From: Phycisphaeraceae bacterium
GTDB taxonomy: Bacteria > Planctomycetota > Phycisphaerae > Phycisphaerales > UBA1924
Assembly (NCBI GenBank): GCA_019636535.1
Contig: JAHBXK010000021.1
Location: 1 to 60,523, forward strand
Reading direction: 5' to 3'
Length of the DNA stretch: 60,523 bases
The notes beneath the pieces are model-generated. The model did not search any database, was not told where the DNA came from, and saw only the letters and a program-made list of their open reading frames with translations. This document shows positions 47,961 through 57,327 of this stretch, piece by piece (position 1 is the first letter of the stretch; each line of letters begins with the position of its first letter). Position numbers and translations under genes: made by a program.

Positions 47961-48623
47961 TCATCTTTGCTTGACTTGAACCGACTGCTGAGATGCCGGA
48001 GCACCACCGCTTGGCTGCGCGCTCCGGCGGGGTGGCATGCTCGCGAGCGAGCCGTAACGATCGGCACCCTGCTTCTTCATGCGTTCCCGCATCGCACGCA
48101 GGCCCTCGGGTGTGTCGGGGATGAGGTCGTCCTCGGTCAGGCGGTGCTCCGCCAAGACGATCGCCTGGCCGCACTCCGGGCAAGTCACGCGGCCGGATGT
48201 CGGAATCAGACCCACCAGCGAAAAGTCGCAGAACGGGCAGACCGCACGGTTCAGGATCCGGGCCATCGTCCGGAGCAGCATGATCCGTCGCACAACGACG
48301 AAGACGACGATCATGGCCGACAGCATGACGGCCAGATTCATCAACTCGAACACTACCGCGAGCGAGCGTACATGCGCACCGCTGGCTGCACCCGTCGAAC
48401 CCGCAGATCCCGTGGCCACAGCGAGCGCAAGCGTGACGACCAAGTGACCGAACCCGCCGAGCACGAGGCCCGCGAGCATACAGAGCCCGCCGGGAACGAT
48501 CCAGATCGCATCACCACGCTTGACGATCGCCTGCGCTGCCAGTGACTCACATCGCTCATCGCTCAGCCGATCAAACGCCGGCGTAGATCGATAGAAACGG
48601 GTAATGCGCAACCATCGCGGCAA
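47961..48623 (-). CDS. Unknown membrane protein with zinc ribbon
   Basis: A 220-residue protein. Two hydrophobic helices (about 41-71 and 86-113) are followed by a treble-clef or zinc-ribbon pair, CPFC and CPEC, 17 residues apart (about 130-152), and a polar tail. The start is TTG 48623 with GGGAG seven bases upstream; no ATG is available close by. Function not recognised. It is convergent with the DUF1501 gene and 52 bases downstream of the esterase gene. Confidence 0.68.
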   Translation of the reverse strand: MPRWLRITRFYRSTPAFDRLSDERCESLAAQAIVKRGDAIWIVPGGLCMLAGLVLGGFGHLVVTLALAVATGSAGSTGAASGAHVRSLAVVFELMNLAVMLSAMIVVFVVVRRIMLLRTMARILNRAVCPFCDFSLVGLIPTSGRVTCPECGQAIVLAEHRLTEDDLIPDTPEGLRAMRERMKKQGADRYGSLASMPPRRSAQPSGGAPASQQSVQVKQR

Positions 48624-48675
48624 GCAAAGACTCCCGAGAGACGCACCCGATCCGAACCACCCATCGGCTTACGGC

Positions 48676-50199
48676 TCACTTGGCCGGGATCAGCCACTCG
48701 AGCGCGGGGCCGAATCGCTTGGCCCATGAAGGCTCGTGGTGGAAACCATCCGAATCGACCACGATCTTCGCGCGGTCCGCGCCCAACCCGGCCGTGCGAA
48801 GCACGTCGCCAAAGGCCGATGCAGACGCCGTGTATTGCTCGTTGATCCCGCGGCTCTCCGGCGCGTCACCGGCCTCGCGTCCACCCATCCCGAAGTAGAC
48901 CTTGCGAGGCCAAGTCCGCTTCACGGCAAAGTGCCGGAAGAGCACACGGTCCTTGCTGAGCATCGGCATGCTCTCGAGCAACACCCCGCCGAAGACCTCG
49001 GGATGGCGTGTCGCGGCTTCGAGCGCGATCACCGCGCCGAAACTGGAGCCGCCGATGAACGTGCTCTCCGGCCCAGTGCGAACGCGGAACGCTCGCTCGA
49101 CGCGCGGCAGCACTTGATGAAGTAAGAAGTCGATGTACGCGTCCGCCCGCGGCTCGACGCCGTCGATCACGGGCACGGGCAGATACTCGTTCGAACGTTG
49201 TGCGCCTGCGTTGGGAATGCCGACGATGATCGGCGGCTCGATCCGACCCTCTTTGATCAGGCGAGCGGCCGTCTCGTCCGCCTCCCACTCTCCCGGCACA
49301 CCGGGGAGTTGCTCGAAGACGTTCTGTCCGTCTTGCAGGTAGAGAACCGGATAGGTTCGCTTCGCGTTCGCCGGATCGTCATAGCCGGGCGGCAGCCAAA
49401 CGAGCAAGTCGCGGGTGTATGCGCCGACCCCCGCCATCCCCGGGCCGTTTGCTCCCCCACCCGTGACCTCAACTCGGCGGATGGACCCCTCGCTCACGGC
49501 GATCGGTCGGTAAGGATTTGAAGCCAGCCGCGCGGGTTCCCAAGGCCGCTGGTCGCGCCAGGCCGTGACCTTCAGTTCGATTATGGGCTTCTCTCCGGGC
49601 GCAAGTTTGCTCGCGTCCACAAGGGGGAGCAGGCGATTGTCGATGTCCTCGAAGTTCTCGTCGGTCTCCACCAGATCCCACGAGCCACGAGCAAACTTAA
49701 AGGCCACTCGGCTATCGAGGACGGGCTTCGACCACACGATCTGCCAGCGCATGTCGCTGCGCGGCTCGAGTCGCATTTTCTGATCGGCGGGGTTCCAACC
49801 GTTGTGGCTACTGGCCATGTGAATGGGCGACTCGGCCGACGCACGCTTGGCCAGATCTTCGACCACGACGATGAAGCCCTGATCGAGCGACTCTGGTTGG
49901 ACCATTCTCGGGCCGGCACCGGCCTGATCGGTTGCCTTCGACCCAGCCGTAGCGTTCGACGTGGCTGACGCTGCTGCGGATGCACTCTCACGAACACGAC
50001 GGGCTTCCGTTTCGGCGATCTCTCGCTCGATTTGCGCAGCAGACCGTCCGGTCGCGAGATCCTGCCCCGGCAATTGTGCGCGCTGGATCGCCTCAAGACG
50101 CGGATCGGGCTTGCCGCCGTCGCGGTCGATCGACCACCACAGGCCGCCGACGATCATAAAAGGTGCGGCGAGCCAGATCAGGAGTGCGAAGCGTCCCAT
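48676..50199 (-). CDS. Enterochelin-esterase-like alpha/beta hydrolase with N-terminal sandwich domain
   Basis: A 507-residue protein. An N-terminal helix (about 3-22) anchors or exports it. A beta-rich domain with ASSHNGWNPADQKMRLEP (about 120-200) resembles starch-binding/CBM48-like modules that precede these esterases. The hydrolase domain has YLQDGQNVFEQ, the nucleophile in FIGGSSFGAVIAL, and the histidine in DGFHHEPSWAKRF. Family members hydrolyse siderophore or acyl esters; the substrate is unknown. ATG 50199 has AGGAA at good spacing and was preferred over ATG 50220. Confidence 0.83.
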   Translation of the reverse strand: MGRFALLIWLAAPFMIVGGLWWSIDRDGGKPDPRLEAIQRAQLPGQDLATGRSAAQIEREIAETEARRVRESASAAASATSNATAGSKATDQAGAGPRMVQPESLDQGFIVVVEDLAKRASAESPIHMASSHNGWNPADQKMRLEPRSDMRWQIVWSKPVLDSRVAFKFARGSWDLVETDENFEDIDNRLLPLVDASKLAPGEKPIIELKVTAWRDQRPWEPARLASNPYRPIAVSEGSIRRVEVTGGGANGPGMAGVGAYTRDLLVWLPPGYDDPANAKRTYPVLYLQDGQNVFEQLPGVPGEWEADETAARLIKEGRIEPPIIVGIPNAGAQRSNEYLPVPVIDGVEPRADAYIDFLLHQVLPRVERAFRVRTGPESTFIGGSSFGAVIALEAATRHPEVFGGVLLESMPMLSKDRVLFRHFAVKRTWPRKVYFGMGGREAGDAPESRGINEQYTASASAFGDVLRTAGLGADRAKIVVDSDGFHHEPSWAKRFGPALEWLIPAK

Positions 50200-50332
50200 G
50201 TGCAGTTCCTTGTATGCCATGCGGCGTCCGCCCGGTTCCGGACGGCTCACGAGCAACATTCACCCCCCCCAGCCCCGCAGGTCAACCTCGACAGATTCTC
50301 GGATTCGGACACACCGTGCGTGCGGGCACCAG

Positions 50333-50965
50333 TTACTTCGCGGCCGCGAAGCGCTTGGCAACCTCCGGCCAGTTCACGACGTTCCACCACGCCCCAACGT
50401 AATCAGCCCGCTTGTTCTGGTACTTCAGGTAGTACGCATGCTCCCACACGTCGAGCCCGAGAATGGGGATGCCCCCGCATCCCGCGATCGCCTGCCCCAT
50501 CAGCGGGTTGTCTTGGTTTGCTGTTGAGCAGATCGTGACGTTGCCGTCCTTGACGCAGAGCCAAGCCCAGCCCGAGCCAAAGCGGCTCATCGCGGCTTTG
50601 GCGAACTCGTCCTTGAAATGCGAAAACTCGCCGAACGACCTCTTGATCGCCTCCATCAGCGATCCGGACGGCTCCCCACCGCCGCCGTTGCCGACTGGAG
50701 CCATGGACTCCCAGAACATCGTGTGATTGACATGGCCACCGGCGTTGTTCCGAACTGCCGTTCGGATGTTCTCCGGCAGATCGGCCAATTGCCTCATGAC
50801 CTCGACAGGCGACATGTCGGCCCACTTTGTGCCATCGAGTGCCTTGTTGGCGTTGTCCACGTAAGCCTTGTGGTGACGGCCGTGATGAATCTCCATGGTC
50901 TGGGCATCGATGTGGGGCTCGAGCGCTGACGCCGGGTACGGTAATGGAGCGAGTGTGAATGCCAT
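50333..50965 (-). CDS. sodA: Superoxide dismutase, Fe/Mn family (Mn-like)
   Basis: A 210-residue enzyme that converts superoxide to oxygen and peroxide. Metal ligands are His27 (MEIHHGRHH region), the histidine in [10 protein letters not shown], and Asp/His in [10 protein letters not shown]. The glutamine in ANQDNPLM, located after the ninth strand, is typical of Mn enzymes, so Mn (or cambialistic) use is inferred. No signal peptide, so cytoplasmic. GGAGG lies seven bases before ATG 50965. Confidence 0.93.
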   Translation of the reverse strand: MAFTLAPLPYPASALEPHIDAQTMEIHHGRHHKAYVDNANKALDGTKWADMSPVEVMRQLADLPENIRTAVRNNAGGHVNHTMFWESMAPVGNGGGGEPSGSLMEAIKRSFGEFSHFKDEFAKAAMSRFGSGWAWLCVKDGNVTICSTANQDNPLMGQAIAGCGGIPILGLDVWEHAYYLKYQNKRADYVGAWWNVVNWPEVAKRFAAAK

Positions 50966-51679
50966 GTGAAAGCCTCCTGCTGGGCGGATGCTAATCCGAC
51001 CGCGAAATGGGTTCTGGGCACCAGATCAAATGCTAACAAACGAATCTGTTCATGGCGTTCGCTGGGCCTTTCCCGGTGGTTCTTTTGGGGTTTCGGTCCG
51101 GTTCAGTTATTCCACCACATTCCCCCAGATCAAGCGCCTTGCACGACAACGCGTCATCAGGTATTCTGTCGCCCGGTTGATCTGTAGGCCGATCAATCGC
51201 CGGAAGTGCAGTGCTGGAGCCTACGTCGTGTCCGATAGTGCGTCAATTCGTGCTCGGGCAGCGGTTTGAAGTCGGCCTCCGGCGGCTGAACAGCGACGAA
51301 CTCCCCGACTACCCCCTCCCATGCGATCGGGGCGTCGTTAGGTATGTGTTTGATATTGATTGTGATTTGTTTGGATAGCCCCACTTCGTCACATCGTTAG
51401 GGTAAGCGAAACGAAGGAAACGAAATCGAGACCAACCGAGGCGGTACAAAGGTTGGCAAACAGCTTGTTCCGTACCGAACGCAGGCAAGGAGGCTCGCGT
51501 AGAAGAGACGTTAGGGTGTTTTCTCGGTACTCCCCTCGGGCGGTCTCCGTTCAGAAACGGGGTTTGCCCCTCGGGTGTACCAGTACAAACGGTCGCGGGC
51601 CAAGACGCTCGCCGCCGATCCAGCGGGTGTGCCCGCTGGAATTCTGGGACGTAAGCCCCAAGGTGCGAACGTGGTCAAC
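50966..51679. other. Long divergent spacer upstream of sod and the sigma factor gene
   Basis: About 700 bases. The motif GTTAGG occurs three times (near 51337, 51393 and 51512). A locally AT-rich segment at 51340-51378 stands out from the GC-rich surroundings. A 63-codon frame on the minus strand (51193-51384, GTG start, product containing APIAWEGVVGEFVAVQPP) could be a small gene, but it lacks a ribosome site, so it is not listed as one. The sigma factor frame stays open to 51575, so its leader could be translated. Confidence 0.45.
51350..51378 (+). promoter_or_regulatory. Possible promoter in AT-rich segment before sigma factor gene
   Basis: TTGATA at 51350-51355, a 17-base spacer and GGATAG at 51373-51378 resemble a weak vegetative promoter inside the only AT-rich stretch of the spacer. 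The -10 match is poor, so this is tentative. Confidence 0.22.
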
Positions 51680-52783
51680 ATGAATCCCAATCCGAGCCCT
51701 CTTGAGCAGCACCGACGCAAAGCTCGCGTTCAATTCGCGAGCGGCAGCGGCGAGGCTTCGCTGCGCGGTGTCGGCGGTGGCCGTGGCAAGCGGGCTCTCT
51801 CCAAGGAGGACGAGCGGCTTCTGGCAACGCTGCTCAACCCGAACAACCCACAGGACTACATCGACTCGCCGGTCTTCCGCGAGAACGGTGCAGAGAAATC
51901 GATCTACGACGATGCGCCGGACATCCAGAAGCCGGACACCTCGTGGTACCACCCCGTAATGGACGACCTGTCACCCGGCAAAAGCCGGACGGTCAAAAGC
52001 ACCCAGCAGGTCATCCTGACCGGCGCTGAGGAGCGCGTGCTGTTCCATCAGTTCAACTACGCCCGCTTCCGCGTGGGCGAGATCCAGAACGCCGTCTGGA
52101 CTTCCGAGACGCGCAAGCCCACCGCCGAGCAGGCCGAGGAGATCCTTTGCTGGTATCGCAAGGCCGAGGTCATCCGCGAGCAGATCGCCGAGACGAACCT
52201 GGCGCTTGTCCTCGCGATGGCCAAGCGCACGCGCATGAGCGAGGTCGACTTCGCCGATCTGGTCAGCGAGGGCAACATGGCCCTGCTCCGCGCGGTCGAC
52301 AAATTCGACGCCGGCCGAGGGTACAAGTTCTCGACCTACGCCTGCCGCGCGATCCTCAAGGCCTTCAGCCGGCAGGGGATGAAACTGAGCAAGTACCGCC
52401 AGCGGTTCCCCACCGATTTCGACCCGAAACTCGAGCGGAGCAACTTCCTCGAGACCAAGCGGGCCGACTTCGAGAAGGACGCCGCGGAAGAAGTGAAGCG
52501 GATCGTGCTGGAAAACCGCGCCGACCTGACCGACGTCGAGCGGACCGTGATCGAGCATCGGTTCGGGCTCGAGTCCAGCGAGAACGAGAAGCCCATGACG
52601 CTCGAGCAGGTCGGCCAGATCATCGGCGTCACCAAGGAACGTGTCCGTCAGATCCAGAACAAGGCCATGGAGAAGATCCGCGTCGAACTCGAGGCCAAGT
52701 TCTTGGGCGTGAAGCAGGAGGAGCCCGAAGCGCCAGAGGGAGAGACTCCCAACGGCGAGGCGGAACTTCTTGCCCTAAACTGA
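51680..52783 (+). CDS. RNA polymerase sigma-70 family factor (group 2/3-like)
   Basis: A 367-residue sigma factor. Region 2 is clear (AETNLALVLAMAKRT, then DLVSEGNMALLRAVDKFDAG and YKFSTYACRAILKAFSRQ), and region 4 has LEQVGQIIGVTKERVRQIQN, the -35-binding helix-turn-helix. The segment before region 2 (about 150 residues) lacks a recognisable region 1.1 and includes the disordered-looking LNPNNPQDYIDSP. Region 3 is short. The acidic tail ends in EEPEAPEGE. Start uncertain: ATG 51680 is used; GTG 51671 and GTG 51575 are in frame. A strong terminator follows 25 bases after the stop. Confidence 0.88.
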   Translation: MNPNPSPLEQHRRKARVQFASGSGEASLRGVGGGRGKRALSKEDERLLATLLNPNNPQDYIDSPVFRENGAEKSIYDDAPDIQKPDTSWYHPVMDDLSPGKSRTVKSTQQVILTGAEERVLFHQFNYARFRVGEIQNAVWTSETRKPTAEQAEEILCWYRKAEVIREQIAETNLALVLAMAKRTRMSEVDFADLVSEGNMALLRAVDKFDAGRGYKFSTYACRAILKAFSRQGMKLSKYRQRFPTDFDPKLERSNFLETKRADFEKDAAEEVKRIVLENRADLTDVERTVIEHRFGLESSENEKPMTLEQVGQIIGVTKERVRQIQNKAMEKIRVELEAKFLGVKQEEPEAPEGETPNGEAELLALN

Positions 52784-52808
52784 CGAATCGAAATCATCAG
52801 AATCACAC

Positions 52809-52840
52809 GCGGGCCGGAGCCATGCTCCGGCCCGCTTTCA
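52809..52840 (+). terminator. Rho-independent terminator after the sigma factor gene
   Basis: A perfect 12-bp stem (52809-52820 with 52824-52835, GCGGGCCGGAGC and its complement) has a 3-base loop and is followed by TTTCATT. It lies between the sigma factor and the convergent glycosyltransferase gene, so it may serve both. Confidence 0.85.
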
Positions 52841-52854
52841 TTCCTTACGCGGGC

Positions 52855-53556
52855 TCAACGGAAGAGGCCGTATTTGATGATGCACCACATCGCCCGCACA
52901 CCGTCGCGCCAGCCGATCTTCTTGCCCTCTTCGTACGTGCGGCCCGAGTACGAAATGCCGACCTCAAAGATGCGGCAGCGGAGCCGGGCGACCTTCGCCG
53001 TGATTTCCGGCTCAAACCCGAAGCGGTCCTCCTCGATCGTGATCTTCTGGATCACCTCTCGCCGGAAGACCTTGTAGCAGGTCTCCATGTCGGTCAGGTT
53101 GAGGTTGGTCACCGCGTTCGAAGCGAGCGTGAGCACACGGTTGCCCACCGCGTGCCAGAAATACAGCACGCGGTGCGACTCCCCGCCGATGAACCTCGAC
53201 CCGAACACGACGTCGGCACGGCCTTCCAAGATCGGCCTGATGAGCTTCGGATACTCGTTCGGGTCGTACTCGAGATCCGCATCCTGGATGATGACCAGAT
53301 CCCCCGTCGCCGCGGCGAAGCCCGTCCGCAGCGCAGCACCCTTGCCGCGATTCACCTCGTGGTGCAGCACCTTGAGGCCGTACTTGGGGGCGATCTCCTC
53401 CAGTCTCTCGCGCGTGCCGTCGCGCGAGCAGTCGTTGACGCAGACGATCTCCTTGCCGACTCCGCCCAGGTCGACCGCGTGCACCATCGCAACGATCTTC
53501 TCGATCGTGTCTCGCTCGTTGTAGACGGGGATGACGATGGAAAGCAGCATGCACAT
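52855..53556 (-). CDS. GT2 family glycosyltransferase (dolichol-phosphate mannosyltransferase-like)
   Basis: A 233-residue soluble GT-A enzyme. [18 protein letters not shown] opens the fold, VNDCSRDGT and [12 protein letters not shown] follow, and the metal-binding DxD motif is in [11 protein letters not shown]. There is no C-terminal membrane domain. The closest known type is polyprenyl- or dolichyl-phosphate hexose synthase, which makes lipid-linked sugar donors. The GT-C-like membrane protein at 54.5 kb could use such a donor; that is inference. ATG 53556 or ATG 53550 may be the start. Confidence 0.9.
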   Translation of the reverse strand: MCMLLSIVIPVYNERDTIEKIVAMVHAVDLGGVGKEIVCVNDCSRDGTRERLEEIAPKYGLKVLHHEVNRGKGAALRTGFAAATGDLVIIQDADLEYDPNEYPKLIRPILEGRADVVFGSRFIGGESHRVLYFWHAVGNRVLTLASNAVTNLNLTDMETCYKVFRREVIQKITIEEDRFGFEPEITAKVARLRCRIFEVGISYSGRTYEEGKKIGWRDGVRAMWCIIKYGLFR

Positions 53557-53778
53557 CCGCGGGCGCTGCCGCGCTGACCCGCGCGATCGCCGGTCTGGAT
53601 CCGAACAGCCTTATGGTACAATCCCGAGGTCCATGCCGCAAGCACTCTGCCGGCTCTTTCGCTCACCACCGAACACGAGGCCGCATCGCTCCGCATCCCC
53701 CATCGCACTCTTCCACCTACGTATCGACCGACGGAAGACCCGTCCGAACCGCTCCGAACCTCGCACCCGATCATCACC

Positions 53779-54384
53779 ATGGGCTCCGATCACGTCACAC
53801 GCGGTCACGGCCTGCTCGAACCATCGCTCGCGAGGCTGAGGGCCGCGAAGGCGGAGTCGCTCATCCGCCCGGACCAGCGGTCGGGGAGGATCCTCGACTT
53901 CGGCTGCGGCAGTTTCCCCTTCTTCCTCTCCAGAACGAGCTTCGCGGAGCGGCACGGGCTGGACAAGAGCCTCCCGGATTCGGTGATCGCCCGCTTCGCA
54001 CCGTCGATCGCGCTGGCACGCTTCGACGTGGGCACCGACGATCGTCTTCCCTACCCCGACGGCCACTTCGATGTGATCACGTCGCTCGCGGTCTTCGAGC
54101 ACATCCCGCCGCAGCGGCTCGATGCGCTCCTGGGCGAGTTCCACCGCGTGCTCAAGCCCCGCGGCTCCTTCGTCATGACGACGCCGGCCGGATGGACCGG
54201 ACCGATCCTCAACTCGCTCAAGACCCTGAGGCTGGTCAGCCCGGAGGAGATCGACGAGCACGTCGACAGTTACTCCCCCACCAAGATCCGCGCGGTGATG
54301 ATGCGCACACCCTTCGATCCCTGCGCCCTCGAGTTCGGCTATTTCGAGTGCCGCATGAACGTGTGGATGCTCGCACGCAAGTGA
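53779..54384 (+). CDS. SAM-dependent methyltransferase (type 11-like)
   Basis: A 201-residue protein. Motif I is RILDFGCGSFPFF, followed by the acidic residue region HGLDKSLPDSV, and the post-motif region is LPYPDGHFDVITSLAVFEHI with FHRVLKPRGSFVMTTP, characteristic of methyltransferase type 11. The substrate is unknown. It lies divergently from the GT2 gene and 78 bases before the GT-C-like gene on the same strand, so a role in glycan or lipid modification is plausible. Confidence 0.85.
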   Translation: MGSDHVTRGHGLLEPSLARLRAAKAESLIRPDQRSGRILDFGCGSFPFFLSRTSFAERHGLDKSLPDSVIARFAPSIALARFDVGTDDRLPYPDGHFDVITSLAVFEHIPPQRLDALLGEFHRVLKPRGSFVMTTPAGWTGPILNSLKTLRLVSPEEIDEHVDSYSPTKIRAVMMRTPFDPCALEFGYFECRMNVWMLARK

Positions 54385-54462
54385 CACCCCGGCCCGATCC
54401 TCAGCGAACATGATGCGGGTTGACCGGGCGGACGAGTGCGAATCCCAACCGGGAGGCCGACG

Positions 54463-55794
54463 ATGAAGCACGCGAATCACCCCAGCCCTCCTTCCCCCCC
54501 TGCCCCGGACTCCCCCACTCCCCAGACGCTCCGCGCCGCAGCGCTCGTGGGGCTCGTGACGCTCATCACCCGCCTCGTCTACTGGCCTTCGGGGATTGTC
54601 GGCAAGGACGGCCTGCTCTACATCCACTCCCTCTCCCTCGACGGCACCTTCAACGTCCCCATGCCCGGCAACATCGGCTGGGTGCTGCTCGGCAAGGCCT
54701 TCAACACGCTCGGGCTGCATCCCGTGGACGCCTTCGTGCTCGTCTCGGTGCTCATCTCGATCGTTGGGACGGTCTTCTTCTTTCTGCTCTCGTCGCTGCT
54801 CTTCGGGCGGGCGCTGGCCGTCGCCACCGCGCTGGCCTTCGCCCACTCGCCGCTGGTCTGGTACCACGCCCAGACCATCATGTCCTACGAGGTGTGGGTC
54901 TGCGTCCCACCCGCGATCGCCTACTTCGGCCTGCGCTTCATCCGCGAACGCCGGCTCGGCTTGCTGTGGGCCGCAGCGCTCGCCACGGGCCTGGGCACGA
55001 TCCTCCGCCCCGACATGGTCGTCTTCGGCGGTCCGCTGCTCGGGGGGATCCTCCTCTTCGGCCGGGCGCCGATCGTCCGGGGCTGGCTGGCCTGCGCGGG
55101 CGTCTGCGCGCTCTGCTGCGCGCTCTGGTTCTTCGGCACCGCGCTGGTTCTGGGGGGTGTGAACATCTACATCGAGAAGGTCCGCGCCCAGTCCGAGTTC
55201 TTCGGCTCCTTCGGCGCTGCGCACAAGGGCCTCGTCGAGGGCCTCATGCGCAACGGAGCCAAGTACGCCCTCTTCGTGGCGTGGGGGGGCTTGTTCGCCG
55301 TGATCCCCGCGGCGATCGGCCTGGGCCGACTGCTCCGCCGGCCGTGGGCCAACCGCCTGCCGCTGGTGCTCGGAGCGCTCGCGCTGGCCCCCTCGCTCTA
55401 CTTCGGCCTCTGGCTGTTCATGGGCAACGCGGGCCTGGCCCTCCCCACGATCGCGATTCTCTTCCTGCTGGCCGCGCAAGCGCTGAGCCGGCTCGACGAC
55501 CGCCGCCGGTCGATGCCGACCATCGCGATGGCCGCGATCGGCCTGGCCGGCGCTGTCCAGTTCGCCTTCACCCCGCTCCTCCCCGAGCGCACGCAGCGCG
55601 ACGCCATTTTCAACGTCGTCTTCGCCCGCTACTCCGGCCCCGCCCTGCGCGCCCTCTACGACTTCAACCTCCCCGACTTCGGCATCGATTCCTCCCTCTC
55701 CAACACGCTCCGGCAGCTGCGGAACCCCGAACCCATCCCCAACCCTCACCCGACCCCCAACCCGCAGTTCATCCCGCCGACGCCGGATCCCTAA
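54463..55794 (+). CDS. GT-C-like multi-pass membrane protein (ArnT/PMT-type relative)
   Basis: A 443-residue protein with about ten helices. The first loop after helix 1 carries the segment GKDGLLYIHSLSLDGTFNVP, placed where GT-C glycosyltransferases have their catalytic acidic residues; HSPLVWYHAQTIMSYEVWVC follows. This resembles the dolichyl-phosphate-mannose-protein mannosyltransferase-like group, but the match is weak by eye. Proline-rich ends flank the membrane core. GGAGG lies six bases before ATG 54463. Confidence 0.6.
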   Translation: MKHANHPSPPSPPAPDSPTPQTLRAAALVGLVTLITRLVYWPSGIVGKDGLLYIHSLSLDGTFNVPMPGNIGWVLLGKAFNTLGLHPVDAFVLVSVLISIVGTVFFFLLSSLLFGRALAVATALAFAHSPLVWYHAQTIMSYEVWVCVPPAIAYFGLRFIRERRLGLLWAAALATGLGTILRPDMVVFGGPLLGGILLFGRAPIVRGWLACAGVCALCCALWFFGTALVLGGVNIYIEKVRAQSEFFGSFGAAHKGLVEGLMRNGAKYALFVAWGGLFAVIPAAIGLGRLLRRPWANRLPLVLGALALAPSLYFGLWLFMGNAGLALPTIAILFLLAAQALSRLDDRRRSMPTIAMAAIGLAGAVQFAFTPLLPERTQRDAIFNVVFARYSGPALRALYDFNLPDFGIDSSLSNTLRQLRNPEPIPNPHPTPNPQFIPPTPDP

Positions 55795-55797
55795 ACC

Positions 55798-55838
55798 CGC
55801 CCCCCCCCCTCCCCCTCCCCCTCCCCCTCCGCCCCTCC
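55798..55838. repeat. Polypyrimidine tract with 6-bp units
   Basis: C-rich tract after the GT-C-like gene containing four near-perfect CCCCCT units. It is followed by an AT-poor leader with further C runs up to 55920. Confidence 0.8.
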
Positions 55839-55953
55839 CTGCAACGCCCGACGGGCGGTCTGCGAACAGTCACGGGCTAAACTCTTCTCCCCCCCATTTT
55901 TTCCCACCCGCACCCCGTCGCACGGAACCATTCGTTTGGACACCAAACCCGCC

Positions 55954-57114
55954 ATGAGCCTCAACACCGACACGATGCCCTCGGCCGCCTCGCACACCGG
56001 GCACGTGCAGCTCGACCCCGACGCCAAGCACGACCCGCACGCGACGCGCTTCGGCGACTTCCTCAAGGCCACCATCAAGTTCCAGGCCTCCGACCTGATC
56101 ATCAAGTCGGGCCAGAAGCCCAAGATCCGCCTCCGCGGCGCGCTCAAGCCGCTCGACACCACCCCCGTCAGCGCGGAGGAGTTCTTCTCCATCGCCAAGC
56201 ACGTCCTCAACGAAGAACAGTTCAAGGACCTGCACCACTTCGGCTCGGTCGACTTCGCCTACGACTACGACGAGACCACGCGCTTCCGCGTCAACCTCTT
56301 CCAGGCCCGCGGCAAGCTCGCCGTCGCGGCGCGTCGCATCAGTTCCGACATCAAGCGCTTCGAGGACCTCTACCTCCCCGACATCATGGGCGAGATCGCC
56401 ATGCAGCCGCAGGGGATCGTGCTGCTCTGCGGCGTCACCGGCTCGGGCAAATCCACGACCATCGCCTCGATGCTCGACTACGTCAACGAGCGCAAGCCCG
56501 TGCACATCGTCACCATCGAGGACCCCATCGAGTACATCTTCACCGACAAGAAGGCCACCATCAACCAGCGCGAGATCGGCATCGACTGCCTCGACTTCAA
56601 GATCGCCCTCCGCGCGCTGGTCCGCGAGAACCCCGACATCGTGCTCGTCGGCGAGATGCGCGACAAGGAGACCTTCGAGGCCGCCCTCCACGCCGCCGAG
56701 ACCGGCCACCTGGTCTACGGCACCATCCACGCCTCCAGCACCACGCAGACCTTCAGCCGCATCTACGGCCTCTTCGAGCAGGAGGAGGTCGAGCAGGTCC
56801 GCCGCATCCTGGCCTACCAGATGCGGGCCTTCGTCTACCAGAAACTCCTCCCCACGCTGCACGAGAAGATCCACCGCATCCCCGCCGTCGAGATCCTCAT
56901 CAACAACGCCGTCGTCCGCAAGCACATCCTCGACGGCCGCGAGGGGGAACTCCGCGAGTACTTCAACTCCATCGAGGCCCAGCAGTCGGGCATGAAGGAC
57001 TTCAACATGTCGCTGGTCGAGCTCGTCGAGGGCGAGATGATCCACATGCGCACCGCGCTCGAATCCAGCCCCAACGTCGACGACCTGCAGATGCGGCTGA
57101 AGAAGCTGGGTTGA
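55954..57114 (+). CDS. PilT/GspE-family secretion or pilus retraction ATPase
   Basis: A 386-residue hexameric ATPase. The N-terminal PAS-like domain (SDLIIKSGQKPKIRLRG) is followed by Walker A GVTGSGKSTT, an Asp box (VTIEDPIEYIF), Walker B (PDIVLVGEMRDKETFEAAL) and a His box (AETGHLVYGTIHAS). The AIRNLIRE motif of classic PilT is not seen near the C-terminus, so it may be a PilT-like relative. PilT powers retraction of type IV pili; no pilin or pil genes are in this window. Start ATG 55954 is used; TTG 55936 is in frame. Confidence 0.9.
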   Translation: MSLNTDTMPSAASHTGHVQLDPDAKHDPHATRFGDFLKATIKFQASDLIIKSGQKPKIRLRGALKPLDTTPVSAEEFFSIAKHVLNEEQFKDLHHFGSVDFAYDYDETTRFRVNLFQARGKLAVAARRISSDIKRFEDLYLPDIMGEIAMQPQGIVLLCGVTGSGKSTTIASMLDYVNERKPVHIVTIEDPIEYIFTDKKATINQREIGIDCLDFKIALRALVRENPDIVLVGEMRDKETFEAALHAAETGHLVYGTIHASSTTQTFSRIYGLFEQEEVEQVRRILAYQMRAFVYQKLLPTLHEKIHRIPAVEILINNAVVRKHILDGREGELREYFNSIEAQQSGMKDFNMSLVELVEGEMIHMRTALESSPNVDDLQMRLKKLG

Positions 57115-57120
57115 GGAAAG

Positions 57121-57310
57121 GCACGTAGGCACGTAGGCACGCAGGGAAGAGAAGAACGAACTCAGAGGACTCCGAGTTCCTCAGAGGCGCTCAGAGGGGG
57201 AGAGAAGAGAAGCGGCAGAGCGGCAAAGCGTCAAAGCGGCAACGCGGCGGGATGCGCAAGGAACAAGCAGCCCGAGGGTGGAGGGGTGGAGGGGTGGAGG
57301 GGTGGAGGGG
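57121..57310. repeat. Three different 8-bp tandem repeats in one spacer
   Basis: Between the PilT-like gene and the PEP-CTERM gene: GCACGTAG three times with one change (57121-57144), AGCGGCAA-type units four to five times (57211-57250), and TGGAGGGG four times exactly (57279-57310). A CTCAGAGG-type direct repeat lies between the first two arrays (about 57164-57197). Confidence 0.85.
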
Positions 57311-57327
57311 GGGTGGGGGGGCGTTGC

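Noticed and set aside
53611..55749. 712-codon minus-strand frame
   Set aside because: It mirrors the methyltransferase and GT-C-like genes, is extremely charged and has no recognisable motif.
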